From Levyella massiliensis (lineage in GTDB: Bacteria > Bacillota > Clostridia > Tissierellales > Peptoniphilaceae): DNA of 64,000 nt. Every line of letters begins with the position of its first letter. Within the stretch, counting starts at the first letter, position 1. A program made the position numbers and the translations under genes. The notes beneath the pieces are model-generated. The model did no database searches. It saw only the letters and a program-made list of their open reading frames with translations, and had not been told where the DNA came from. This document shows, one piece after another, positions 43,875 through 53,070 of the stretch. The DNA is taken from assembly GCF_000308275.2 (NCBI RefSeq), contig NZ_HG529490.1:62001-126000 (forward strand). The letters run 5' to 3'.

Positions 43875-46571
43875 ATGCGAATGAAAAAGGCTTTTACGGC
43901 TTGTGCTTTGGCCTTTGCACTCCTGTTGACCGTGCCGCAAACGGCATTGGCTTGCACCGGAGTCATCGTCGGTTCGGATCTGACGAAGGACGGAAGTACG
44001 ATTTTCGGCCGTACCGAGGATTTGGAGACCAATCACAACAAGGCTTATGTAATTCATGAAGCAGGAAAATACAAGAAGGGTGATGTGATTCGTGACGTTT
44101 CGTACAGCGAAAAGAACGGATACACCTATACTTGCACAAAAGATTCGTATCGCTATACGGCTGTGAATGATACCACACCGGAATATGGGATCTTTGATGA
44201 AGCCGGCTTCAACGAAAAGGGGCTCATCGTAGATATGACCGTTTCGGCTAACGCCAATGAAGCAGTGTTGAAAGTGGATCCGCTGTTGGACGGTGAAGGG
44301 GACAAACCCGCCGGCATCAGTGAAGCCATCATGCCGACAGTGGTGCTGTCGCAATGTGAAACGCCGGAAGAAGCCATTCGCCTGCTTGCCTCCGAAGTGG
44401 CCAAAAAAGGCGCTGCCGAGGGCAACTGCTTTGTTGTTGCGAACAAGAGCGAGCTGTGGTACATGGAAATCTATACGGGCCATCAGTTCTTGGCTATGCG
44501 TTATCCCAAAGATAAGTTCTCCGTATTCCCGAACACCTTCTGGATTAACCAGGTAAAACTGGAGAAGGGTGAGGAAAAAGAGGATTATTATGTTTCCAAG
44601 GATAAGAACTACATCTATTCCAAGGGACTCTTCGAAACGGCTGAAAAAGCAGATACCTTCAAAGGAACACGCGGCCAGACGAATGATCAGAATTTTGCCA
44701 TCGATGGCACGATTCAAGCTCGTGAGTCCTATGCAGAGAGTGAAGTAGACATTCGTGATGCATCGCGTGCCGCTTCCGGTACTAAGGTGTTAAATCCGAG
44801 CGCTTCGGCTTCGATCAACGATAAGGCTTTCCCGTTCCTGCAGGAAGCGGCGGCTAAGAGCATTTCGTTGGAACAGGTATTGAGCTTTACCCGCAATCGT
44901 TTTGACGGAAAACTCCCGACAAACGACACGGGTGAAAAGGGATACTATCCGATTGGCAACCGCAACGTCATGGAAGCGCACGTATTCCAGATTCCGAAGA
45001 ATGCCACGAATGAATTCCCGGCCGTACAGTACATGGCGCTGGGCTCCACGCTGGTATCGCCCTTTGTTCCGTACTATCCGAATCAAAATGGCGGTGCGAA
45101 AGCAGCCATGAATTCGTCCAACGAGTATACCAATGAATCGCTCTATTGGACGGCAATGGATGTGCTGCACATGGTAGAAACCAACCGTGCAAAATATCAG
45201 CCCATCGTAGACGCAAAGTTGAATCCGCTACAGAAGGAAATTCTGAAGGCAGTTTCGCTGAAGGATCAGGGTGCGAAAGCCAATACGGAAATCAGTGCAA
45301 CTTATGGAACTAAAGCCCATGAAATGCTCCTTGGCGTACAAAAAGAACTGAAGGCCGATCTGTTAAAGAACGGTTATACCTCCGCTTCGGAGAGAGTGCG
45401 TCGCGTATTACCGGGAAGTGCTGCATACCTCACCGTTCCTGCAAATGTGACGGATACGGTTTGGAAGATTGCGATTAATGGCAAGACCCACGATATGACC
45501 ATTACGGATGCCTATGGCAATCCGGTTAAAGTACCGGCCGGCGTGAAACTGCAGGTTTCCGTTAAGAAGAAAGCCTTTGAGACGCTGAAACCGACTTTCT
45601 ACGGACAGAAGATTCATGCGGTTTTGAAGAACGATCAACTTTACGTCTTTGACGTAAGCGTTGCGGATAACTCCGTGGTACGTTACAGCGGAACAGATCG
45701 CTATGCGGTAGCCGTGGAAGCGGCTAAGAGAAACTTTGCCAAGGCAAAGACAGTAATCTTGGTCAACGGCATGGCTTCCGGCGATGCCTTGAGCGCTTCG
45801 AACCTGTCACAGGGAACGATGCCGGTGCTCTACACGCAAGCGAACCAGCTGACCAAGGTGACAGCCGATTACCTGGCTAAGGCAAAACCTGAGAAAGTTG
45901 TCATCTTAGGTGGCGTTGCGTCGGTCAATGCCAGCGTAGAAAAAGAAGTGGAGAAATTAGTGGGCAAGGATGCTGTACAACGCATTGCCGGCGCTGATCG
46001 CTATGCGGTGAATGCGAAAACGGTAGCAGCCTTGAAAGACAGTGAAAATGTGGTGCTCACTTCTGGTGTTGCTTATGCGGATGCCTTAATGGCTGTGCCG
46101 TATGCAAAAACGGTAAATGCGCCAGTGTTGCTGGTTCAGAAAACACAGGTTCCGGAAGCTACACAGCAAGCCCTCAAAGCCATGACCAAGGCAAAAACGG
46201 TGACTATCATCGGTGGAGCCAATACCATTGCTAAAACGGTTGAAAAAGATCTGCATACGGTCATCAAAGCAGAAGTGAAGCGCATCAGCGCTTCGGATCG
46301 CTTTGCGTTGAGTGCTGAAGTGGCCAAACTCTTCAAAGAGCCGAAGACGGCTATGATTGCGAACGGCTTGGTACCTACGGATGCTCTGACTTCGGGTCCG
46401 GTTTCTCAGCAGAAAGAATTCCCGATCTTATTGGTCGCAAAGAAGGGCTTTGATGCGAAAGTGGAGAGCTACCTGAAGAATACCAAATCGCTGAAAAAAG
46501 CCATTCTTGTGGGTGGCAAAGCTTCCATCAGCGAAGAAAGTGAAAAGGCCATTGCCGGTTTCCTGAAGTAA
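43875..46571 (+). CDS. C69-family dipeptidase with three C-terminal CWB2 cell-wall-binding repeats
   Basis: An 898-residue exported enzyme. AAGGAGG precedes ATG 43875. The signal peptide ends at Ala26 so that Cys27 (LACTGVIVG) becomes the N-terminal nucleophile, the hallmark of Ntn-type peptidase C69. The catalytic domain runs to about 510 (SDLTKDGSTIFGRTEDLETN, GNCFVVANKSELWYMEIYTG). A linker follows to 590. Three CWB2 repeats follow (RYSGTDRYAVAVEAAK, RIAGADRYAVNAKTVA and RISASDRFALSAEVAK, each followed by a VVILGG-type strand), which bind anionic wall polymers non-covalently. It probably cleaves dipeptides at the cell surface for amino-acid fermentation. A terminator follows. Confidence 0.9.
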   Translation: MRMKKAFTACALAFALLLTVPQTALACTGVIVGSDLTKDGSTIFGRTEDLETNHNKAYVIHEAGKYKKGDVIRDVSYSEKNGYTYTCTKDSYRYTAVNDTTPEYGIFDEAGFNEKGLIVDMTVSANANEAVLKVDPLLDGEGDKPAGISEAIMPTVVLSQCETPEEAIRLLASEVAKKGAAEGNCFVVANKSELWYMEIYTGHQFLAMRYPKDKFSVFPNTFWINQVKLEKGEEKEDYYVSKDKNYIYSKGLFETAEKADTFKGTRGQTNDQNFAIDGTIQARESYAESEVDIRDASRAASGTKVLNPSASASINDKAFPFLQEAAAKSISLEQVLSFTRNRFDGKLPTNDTGEKGYYPIGNRNVMEAHVFQIPKNATNEFPAVQYMALGSTLVSPFVPYYPNQNGGAKAAMNSSNEYTNESLYWTAMDVLHMVETNRAKYQPIVDAKLNPLQKEILKAVSLKDQGAKANTEISATYGTKAHEMLLGVQKELKADLLKNGYTSASERVRRVLPGSAAYLTVPANVTDTVWKIAINGKTHDMTITDAYGNPVKVPAGVKLQVSVKKKAFETLKPTFYGQKIHAVLKNDQLYVFDVSVADNSVVRYSGTDRYAVAVEAAKRNFAKAKTVILVNGMASGDALSASNLSQGTMPVLYTQANQLTKVTADYLAKAKPEKVVILGGVASVNASVEKEVEKLVGKDAVQRIAGADRYAVNAKTVAALKDSENVVLTSGVAYADALMAVPYAKTVNAPVLLVQKTQVPEATQQALKAMTKAKTVTIIGGANTIAKTVEKDLHTVIKAEVKRISASDRFALSAEVAKLFKEPKTAMIANGLVPTDALTSGPVSQQKEFPILLVAKKGFDAKVESYLKNTKSLKKAILVGGKASISEESEKAIAGFLK

Positions 46572-46595
46572 TCGGCCTTATGGCATAAGAATGCG

Positions 46596-46627
46596 AAAAA
46601 GGATCCGGCTCTGCCGGGTCCTTTTTT
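46596..46627 (+). terminator. Terminator of the C69 dipeptidase gene
   Basis: AAAAAGGATCCGGC, loop TCT, GCCGGGTCCTTTTTT. Confidence 0.85.
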
Positions 46628-46704
46628 GAAATCAGAGTGTTGCTGCTGCGGCAAAGTGGGATGGCGGGAGAGAATCGCAAGAAATCGCCGCAAAGGGGGA
46701 ACGA

Positions 46705-48201
46705 ATGAAAAACTATATTTTGGCGTTTGACGCGGGTACGACAAGCCAGCGATGCCTGCTTTTTGACAAAATGGGCAAGATCGTAAGCGTCGCCCAGCGA
46801 GAGATCACACAGTACTACCCGCATCCGGGTTGGGTAGAGCATGATGCCTCAGAAATTTGGGCGACGCAGATCGGCGTGGCCATTGAGGCCATGCAGCGCA
46901 TCAATGTCTCTGCGGAAGAAATTGCGGCCATTGGGATTACGAACCAGCGTGAAACAACCATCGTGTGGGACAAAAATACGGGGGAACCCGTGATGCACGC
47001 CATTGTGTGGCAATGTCGCCGTACGGCTGAATATTGCGATGGCCTGAAGGCGCAGGGCGTTACCGAAATGATTCGTAAAAAAACGGGACTGGAATTAGAT
47101 GCCTATTTTTCCGCCTCGAAGATTCACTGGATCTTGGAAAACGTGCCGGGGGCTCGAGAAAAGGCGGAGCGTGGCAATCTTCTCTTTGGCACGGTGGACT
47201 GCTGGCTGATTTGGAAGCTTACGCAGGGAAATTGCCATGTGACGGACGTCTCCAATGCTTCGCGAACGATGCTCTTTAATATTCATACGATGACTTGGGA
47301 CGACGATTTATTGAAGCTTTTTGATATTCCCAAAGCGATGCTTCCCACCGTATGTCCCTCAAGCAGCGTCTACGGTGAAACGGAACTGGCCTTTTTCGGC
47401 GTACCCATTCCCATTGCCGGCGTGGCGGGCGACCAGCAGGCGGCTCTTTTCGGCCAAACGTGTTTTTCAGCCGGCGATGTCAAAAACACCTATGGAACAG
47501 GCTGTTTCATGCTGATGAATACGGGCGATACGCCGGTTCTGTCGCAGCATGGTCTGGTCACAACTGTGGCTTGGAAAATTGGAGACAAGATTTCCTATGC
47601 GCTGGAAGGTTCGATTTTCGTGGCAGGCGCGGCGGTGCAGTGGCTGCGCGATGAACTGCGGGTGTTGGATACAGCCCCACAGTCCGAAGAACTGGCGACA
47701 GCGGTTCCGGATACCAACGGCTGTTATGTGGTGCCGGCGTTTACGGGCCTCGGCGCACCGTTTTGGGATCCGTATGCCCGTGGCACTATTGTTGGGCTGA
47801 CACGCGGCGTGAATCGCAATCATCTGGTACGCGCTACGCTGGAATCCATGGCCTATCAATCGTTGGATGTACTGAATGCTATGCAGGAAGATGCGGGACT
47901 GGACTTTACCGCTTTGCGTGTGGATGGCGGAGCTGCTCGCAATAACTTTCTGATGCAATTCCAAGCCGACATGATGCAACGCCCGGTGTATCGCCCGGCA
48001 TCCATTGAAACCACGGCGCGCGGCGCAGCCTTTTTGGCGGGGCTTGCTGTGGGATTCTGGCCGGATTATGAGGCATTGTATGCACTCCAAGCCGATGATG
48101 CGTGCTTTACTCCCTTGATGTCGGTCGAAAAACGGGATACCTTACAGCGCGGCTGGCACCGCGCGGTGCGATGCGCCATGGGCTGGGCAAAGGAAGAATA
48201 A
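46705..48201 (+). CDS. glpK: Glycerol kinase
   Basis: A 498-residue FGGY-family kinase that phosphorylates glycerol to sn-glycerol 3-phosphate with ATP. Seen: [17 protein letters not shown] at the start, [26 protein letters not shown], the glycerol-contact [38 protein letters not shown] and the C-terminal [19 protein letters not shown]. Length is standard. AAGGGGG precedes ATG 46705. No glycerol facilitator or dehydrogenase gene is adjacent. The histidine of the PTS-regulated loop in some Firmicute GlpK proteins could not be confirmed. Confidence 0.95.
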   Translation: MKNYILAFDAGTTSQRCLLFDKMGKIVSVAQREITQYYPHPGWVEHDASEIWATQIGVAIEAMQRINVSAEEIAAIGITNQRETTIVWDKNTGEPVMHAIVWQCRRTAEYCDGLKAQGVTEMIRKKTGLELDAYFSASKIHWILENVPGAREKAERGNLLFGTVDCWLIWKLTQGNCHVTDVSNASRTMLFNIHTMTWDDDLLKLFDIPKAMLPTVCPSSSVYGETELAFFGVPIPIAGVAGDQQAALFGQTCFSAGDVKNTYGTGCFMLMNTGDTPVLSQHGLVTTVAWKIGDKISYALEGSIFVAGAAVQWLRDELRVLDTAPQSEELATAVPDTNGCYVVPAFTGLGAPFWDPYARGTIVGLTRGVNRNHLVRATLESMAYQSLDVLNAMQEDAGLDFTALRVDGGAARNNFLMQFQADMMQRPVYRPASIETTARGAAFLAGLAVGFWPDYEALYALQADDACFTPLMSVEKRDTLQRGWHRAVRCAMGWAKEE

Positions 48202-48350
48202 TCTTCGTATCGCGCGATGTGGGTAGTAATAGACCGAGGACAACAAAGCTCTTCGGACGTTTCCCATTGCGACGACCTTGTCCTCTCTGTGGAATCGTCT
48301 CGGTACCATTCTTTGCGCGGTGTTGTCGCAAAGAAGAGAAAGGAGTAAAG
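48202..48350 (+). promoter_or_regulatory. Structured leader between glpK and the cupin-like gene
   Basis: GAGGACAA (about 48236) and TTGTCCTC (about 48277) can form a long-range stem, and TGCGACAACACCGCGCA-like pairing follows near 48314-48330. AAAGGAG then precedes ATG 48351. I recognise no known riboswitch or T-box motif. Confidence 0.35.
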
Positions 48351-48905
48351 ATGAAGGCAGAAGATTATATTATCGAACAAGTACCGAATCTCTATACGAT
48401 TATTGCGCTGAAGGATTTTCGCCATACCCCCAATGTAACATTTGATGTGATGCCGACAAAGTTGATTCCCCGTGTGGACGGGTTGGATCGCGTGATTCAT
48501 AACGGACCGGCGGTGAGCCCCGGCCCGGTGGGAGAGGTAGAGCGGCCGTGGTACATGCATACCGCGCAATGGGATAATCTCTTTGTGCTCTACGGTGTGC
48601 GCCATGTTGAGCTCTATACGCCGGAACATGGCAAAGTCGAGAAATTTGTAGTCACCCCCGACTATATCGAACACAATGGCAAGCGCGTTGTGGAAGGCGG
48701 CGGTATTTTAATTTGGCCGACTGGTGTTTTCCACCGTGTCGTTTCAGGCCCGGAGGGATCACGTTCCATTAACTTAGCCACACGTGATGAGAACTTGGAT
48801 ATGCGCCACAATTTTGATATTTATGATTTGAACGTGGAGACGGGAGAATATCACGTCATTCGCGAGGGTTATAAAGATCAGAAGATGGATGACGCAACGG
48901 CTTGA
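48351..48905 (+). CDS. Cupin-fold protein of unknown function
   Basis: A 184-residue protein; ATG 48351 has AAAGGAG at ideal spacing, so the longer frame from 48102 is not used. The sequence is beta-rich: RPWYMHTAQWDNLFVLYGVR and HVELYTPEHGKVEKFVVTPD form the first cupin-like motif; GGGILIWPTGVFHRVVSGPE and GSRSINLATRD form the second, with His and Glu candidates for metal binding. It has no signal peptide. It resembles small single-domain cupins, but I cannot assign a substrate. It is followed by a strong terminator. Confidence 0.55.
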   Translation: MKAEDYIIEQVPNLYTIIALKDFRHTPNVTFDVMPTKLIPRVDGLDRVIHNGPAVSPGPVGEVERPWYMHTAQWDNLFVLYGVRHVELYTPEHGKVEKFVVTPDYIEHNGKRVVEGGGILIWPTGVFHRVVSGPEGSRSINLATRDENLDMRHNFDIYDLNVETGEYHVIREGYKDQKMDDATA

Positions 48906-48935
48906 ACAGAGCCGACGAAAAAATCAGATTTAGTG

Positions 48936-48961
48936 AAAGCCGACGGTACCGTCGGCTTTTT
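48936..48961 (+). terminator. Terminator after the cupin-like gene
   Basis: AAAGCCGACGGTACCGTCGG-type perfect palindrome followed by CTTTTT. Confidence 0.88.
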
Positions 48962-49041
48962 ACAATGGGATTTAAAAATTCGAAAAAAAGGCGAAAATTT
49001 TCTTCCATTCGGGTATCATGGGAGCAGATTAGTGGGGGAGG

Positions 49042-49731
49042 GTGCCGTTGCAAACCACAGAAGAAAAACAGATGTCGGAATCCATTTTAACGGGGATTCT
49101 ATTAGCGATAGCCGGTGGTGCTATGGATGCGCACTCGTATTTATTTCGCGGCGAGGTGTTTTCCAACGCGCAAACCGGCAATGTTTTATTGTTTGGTGTG
49201 CACATTGCTACGGGTGATATTCCGTCGGCGTTACGTCATTTATGGCCGATTTTGGCGTTTATTGCCGGTATTCTCGTAGCGGACCGCATTCGCTATAGCG
49301 GGCATATGTCCAAGCTACATTGGCGTCAGGTTTCTTTGGCTGTTGAAGTGGCTTTATTGATATTGGTCAGCCTAATGAGCAATGCGTTGGATCCCATTGC
49401 CAATGCGATGCTTTCGCTGGCTTGCGGTATTCAGGTTGAAAGCTTTCGCAAGGTGCAAAAACGCGCCGCAGCCACGACGATGCTGATCGGCAATCTGCGC
49501 AGTTTCACCGCAGCGATGGATTCCTACGTACGCACGCGTTCAGCGGAATCCATAGAACACATGGTCATCTATAGCAGCCTGATCATTTCCTTTGTGATCG
49601 GAGCCATTTTAGAAAGTCTTTTGCTGTCGCTTATCGGACGTTATGCTGTGCTCTTATGCGCCGTATTATTGAGCATTGTGTTCTTTATTCTCTATCGCAA
49701 ACCCGAACCGACTTCCGTCGCAGAGCTCTGA
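49042..49731 (+). CDS. YoaK/DUF1275-family membrane protein
   Basis: About 229 residues with six membrane helices. The DUF1275 signature is clear near the start: LLAIAGGAMDAHSYLFRGEV, then FSNAQTGNVLLFG. A mid-protein AIQVE-like segment (ACGIQVESFRKVQKRAAATT, then MLIGNLRS) also fits. Start is uncertain: GTG 49042 is too close to the GGGGGAGG ribosome site; TTG 49048, six bases downstream of it, or ATG 49072 are alternatives. The family is widespread in bacteria and its function is not established; transport is suspected. The ZIP transporter gene follows in the same direction. Confidence 0.82.
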   Translation: MPLQTTEEKQMSESILTGILLAIAGGAMDAHSYLFRGEVFSNAQTGNVLLFGVHIATGDIPSALRHLWPILAFIAGILVADRIRYSGHMSKLHWRQVSLAVEVALLILVSLMSNALDPIANAMLSLACGIQVESFRKVQKRAAATTMLIGNLRSFTAAMDSYVRTRSAESIEHMVIYSSLIISFVIGAILESLLLSLIGRYAVLLCAVLLSIVFFILYRKPEPTSVAEL

Positions 49732-49793
49732 AACGAGTTCTACGTTAAGGCTTGATTCTCTCAGGTCGATCACTGAAAGAAGGTAATTTAAAT

Positions 49794-50576
49794 ATGGAAA
49801 TGAATATAGCTTGGGGACTCTTAATCCCTTTTATTGGCACGACGCTGGGTGCCGCATGTGTATTTTTTATGAATGGACAAATGAACCGTAAGGTGGAGCG
49901 CGGTTTACAGGGCTTTGCAGCGGGAATCATGACCGCCGCTTCCGTCTGGAGCCTTTTGATTCCGGCCATGGAACAATCCGAATCGCTCGGGCGGCTGGCT
50001 TTTATTCCTGGCGTCGTCGGCTTCCTGATCGGTGTATTTTTCTTGCTCTTTTTGGATCATGTGATTCCGCATCAGCATTTAAATAGCGATGAACCCGAGG
50101 GACCGCATGTAGCGTTAGCAAAAACCAATAAGATGTTTCTGGCCGTGACCCTGCACAATATTCCGGAGGGCATGGCTGTAGGCGTTATCTTTGCCGGCGT
50201 ATTGGCCGGTGTCGAAGGCATCAATCTTCGAGCCGCGCTGGCTTTATCTCTGGGCATAGCCATACAGAACTTCCCGGAAGGCGCCATCATCTCCATGCCC
50301 CTTCATGCGATGGGTATGACGCGCAATAAAGCCTTTTGGTACGGCACCTTTTCCGGCGCTGTTGAGCCGGTGGGGGCATTGCTGACCATTTTTGCCACGG
50401 GACTCATTGTTCCGATTTTGCCCTATTTGTTGAGCTTTGCGGCCGGTGCCATGATGTACGTGGTTGTGGAGGAATTGATTCCGGAAATGAGCGAGGGGGA
50501 ACATTCCAATATCGGCCCTGTGACGTTTGCCATTGGCTTTGCCGTAATGATGGCGTTAGACGTTGCATTGGGATAA
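49794..50576 (+). CDS. ZIP-family divalent metal transporter
   Basis: A 260-residue membrane protein of the ZIP (ZupT/GufA) family, which imports zinc and other divalent metals. The metal-site motifs are HNIPEGMAVGVIFAG in helix 4 and QNFPEGAIISMPL in helix 5, with EELIPEMSEGEHSNIG near the end. A His-containing loop (DHVIPHQHLNSDEPEGPH) lies between helices 3 and 4. Start 49794 (MEMNIAWGLL) is preferred over 49752 because an AGAAGG site sits upstream. It converges with fbp and shares a bidirectional terminator. Family function is known; the metal here is inferred. Confidence 0.88.
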   Translation: MEMNIAWGLLIPFIGTTLGAACVFFMNGQMNRKVERGLQGFAAGIMTAASVWSLLIPAMEQSESLGRLAFIPGVVGFLIGVFFLLFLDHVIPHQHLNSDEPEGPHVALAKTNKMFLAVTLHNIPEGMAVGVIFAGVLAGVEGINLRAALALSLGIAIQNFPEGAIISMPLHAMGMTRNKAFWYGTFSGAVEPVGALLTIFATGLIVPILPYLLSFAAGAMMYVVVEELIPEMSEGEHSNIGPVTFAIGFAVMMALDVALG

Positions 50577-50587
50577 AAACAAAGAAC

Positions 50588-50612
50588 GAAAGCAGGCTTA
50601 CACCTGCTTCCG
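50588..50612. terminator. Bidirectional hairpin between the ZIP gene and fbp
   Basis: GAAAGCAGG and CCTGCTTCC pair around CTTACA. T runs are weak, so termination strength is uncertain. Confidence 0.5.
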
Positions 50613-50615
50613 CTC

Positions 50616-52570
50616 TTATGGTCTTAAAATATTTTCTTTCATTTCGCCGCGCTTATAGGCGCGAATCAGGTCGTGCAGATAATCAATGGTTTTTTGATAC
50701 ATTTTACCGGTATCGGTATCGCCGATGAGGAAACGGCGTTCGTAGCGATCGACGGTTTCGACGTGGGGCGAGTAGGTTTCCAGCCCGTTTGTAAGCCAAT
50801 CGAAGTCTTGATGCTCGGCCAAGGCGATATGGTGGGAGTTGAAGATCAGGGTGTAGCCCGCGATGCCGGTCTTAGAATGATAGGACTTGGCAATGCCGCC
50901 ATCGATGACAAAGAGCTTGTTGTTGGCTTTCTTTGGGCTCTGACCGTCCTTGCTTTTGACAGGGACGTGACCATTGATAATGTGGGCATGGGGATGTTTG
51001 AGATCAAAAGCGTCCAGAATGTAGTCCACAACATCTTCCTTTTCGACCAGGGAGTAGTAGGGATTCATCTCTTCTTTGCTCAGTGCTTTGTCACCGACGA
51101 AATAATTTTCAAAGGTGGCCATTTTACTTTTGCCGAACATCGGGCTCTTCGGACCGCACCAGAGGTACCAGATGAAGTCAATGGCGTTTTTGGTCTTCTC
51201 ATTGTCCCGTTCACCGTAATAGGCGGTAGTCATCATGTAATCGACATAGTCCATGAGCTCTTTACCGGCGTAGGGATGTTCGTCGACGACCAGGGAGTCG
51301 AAGGTGCCATCCTCTTTCAGCGGCAGGCAGCCGTGATAGAGGAGATTGCCGTTGTAGCAACGATAGCTGGAACCGCGATTGAACAGGAAGGCGATATGGC
51401 GGGCGAGACGTTCACTGTGCATGAAAGAGGCTCGTAAATTGAAGACGAGGTCCGCTTCCTCCTTCGTGAGCTTGAGCGGATCAGCGGGATCCACCGTCGG
51501 GAAATTGGTGTCGCGCATGGGGTAGCGCGTACCGTCGGTATCCACGTATTCCATGGTGTTCCAATCCACCTTCTTGAGAACGATGCGCTCATTCATACCG
51601 TATTCCGGGTGGCGTTCGAGGAGTTGCCCTTCGAGCTTATTTTCCAGAATGGCGACGGCTTTGTGCATCTGCGAAGCGCGTTCAATGGACCAGATATTAT
51701 AGACATTTTCATCAAAAATTTTGGGCTGGAAGTAGGTGCAGGGATCATTGCCATAGACATTCATGGCAAAATCGTTCAGGGCACGCAAGTGGATGCCATA
51801 GCCATCTTCCAAAAGATCAAAGGTGTTGTATTTGATGGCGTTACGCAGAACGGCCATCATGCAGGTTTCGTTGCCGAGCTGGGCGCCCATCCATTCGACA
51901 TCATGGTTGCCCCATTGGATATCAACATTTTTAAAAGCAATGATTTCTTCGATGATTTTATCGGGACCTGGTCCGCGATCAAAAATATCACCAACGATAT
52001 GAATGTGATTTACGCAGATGCGTTGAATCGTATAAGAGAGGGCACAGATAAAATCAAAGGCATCCTCTTCTTCAATGATGGCATTAATCAGGGAATAATA
52101 GTAGCTGCGACGATCAATTTCGCCGTCATTAATTTCAAACATTTCGCCGATGAGCGTTTTGTATTCTTCCGGCATTTTGGCACGGATTTGCTCACGCGGA
52201 TACTTGGAAGCGATGAAGCGAGCCACTTCAATGAGTTCCAAAATGATTTTGCGCACCCATCGCTCATCATCCAGTCGCTCGATTTTTTTTGGAGGTTGAG
52301 CTCGGGATAGTAGATAATCTCAGCAATTTCATTCTGATCGCTCTCAGAAAGGCGTGTTCGGTACACGTCTCGGATTTTACGACGAATATTGCCGGAGGCG
52401 GAACGTAACAGATGGATGAAGGCGCGATCCTCACCGTGCACATCGCTAAAAAAATATTCGGTTCCTTTCGGCAACAGCATTTCGGTTTTAAGCCTTACAA
52501 TTTCGCCCATTGCCGCACGGCGATTGGGAAATTGCTTGGCTAACATTTTCATCAGCATATCCTGTTTCAC
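50616..52570 (-). CDS. fbp: Class III fructose-1,6-bisphosphatase, frameshifted in an A8 run
   Basis: This Firmicute-type FBPase (about 651 residues when repaired) removes the 1-phosphate of fructose-1,6-bisphosphate in gluconeogenesis. Metallophosphatase motifs: FFSDVHGEDRAF near the N-terminus, GDIFDRGPGPDKI, WGNHDVEWMGA and INGHVPVK. The start is GTG 52570 with GGAG eight bases upstream. The first frame (to 52088) loses the protein after YYPELNLQ at the T run 52283-52290 of the plus strand (eight A on the coding strand). One extra A restores KIERLDDERWVRKIILELIE without a gap. A sequencing or assembly error is most likely, since all motifs on both sides are intact. Confidence 0.93.
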
Positions 52571-52718
52571 AAGAAGTCTCCTTTCTTGCTATCTTTCGTC
52601 TCTTTGATGAAAGTATACCAAAGTTATGAAGAAATGGTCAGGAAACGATGCCAGGCAATAAAAAACGGTAGTTTCGCCGTAAGAGGCTTCTGATAAAAGG
52701 CAATACGTCGGCAGGCGT

Positions 52719-52747
52719 TTGACAGAACGACCTGGGCTGCCTATACT
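52719..52747 (+). promoter_or_regulatory. Promoter of the lysine-riboswitch transporter operon
   Basis: TTGACA at 52719-52724, a 17-base spacer and TATACT at 52742-52747: an almost ideal sigma-A promoter just upstream of the riboswitch. Confidence 0.8.
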
Positions 52748-52770
52748 GTAACAAATTGAATTCCTAATCA

Positions 52771-52932
52771 GGAAGAGGTAGAGGCGCAAGAGCGATGAGT
52801 ACTTTCCGGAGGCGGCAGCCGAGGAAGGAAGGAAAAGGCAATCTTGCCGAAATGAGCAGCGGGCACGCTGTCTTGTTGGGCCGTCATCGAAGAGGTGACG
52901 GACTGTCACCGCATTCGGTGTTGCGCTATCCA
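52771..52932 (+). ncRNA. Lysine riboswitch (L-box)
   Basis: The leader carries the ordered L-box core: AGAGGTAGAGGCGC, then GATGAGTA, CCGGAGGCGG, GGAAAAGGCAATCTTGCCGA with AA after it, GTTGGGCCGTCATCGAAGAGG, TGACGGACTGTCACC and the closing GCGCTATCC, whose CTATC pairs with GGTAG at the start (P1). The order and conserved blocks match the Bacillus subtilis lysC leader. A terminator follows at 52945. The expected effect is premature termination when lysine is abundant, so the downstream transporter should be a lysine importer. Confidence 0.87.
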
Positions 52933-52944
52933 ATCGTTTAGTCG

Positions 52945-52971
52945 AGAGAAGGCGTACCCTTCTCTTTTTTT
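52945..52971 (+). terminator. Expression-platform terminator of the lysine riboswitch
   Basis: AGAGAAGG, loop CGTAC, CCTTCTCT and TTTTTT, 13 bases after the aptamer and 100 bases before the first gene of the operon. Confidence 0.88.
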
Positions 52972-53070
52972 GAACCTTTTGTTTCGTTATGGGTAAGGGA
53001 AGAAAAGGGGAAAACCCCGGAAAGCGCGAAAGTGGAAAGCTGCAAGACAGCGATTAGAATGGAGGAGAAT

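Noticed and set aside
43704-44717. Minus-strand 337-residue frame over the C69 dipeptidase start
   Set aside because: A shadow of the dipeptidase, which has a signal peptide and the N-terminal nucleophile cysteine.
50673-51437. Plus-strand 254-residue frame inside fbp
   Set aside because: Antisense to the class III FBPase, whose metal-binding motifs are intact.
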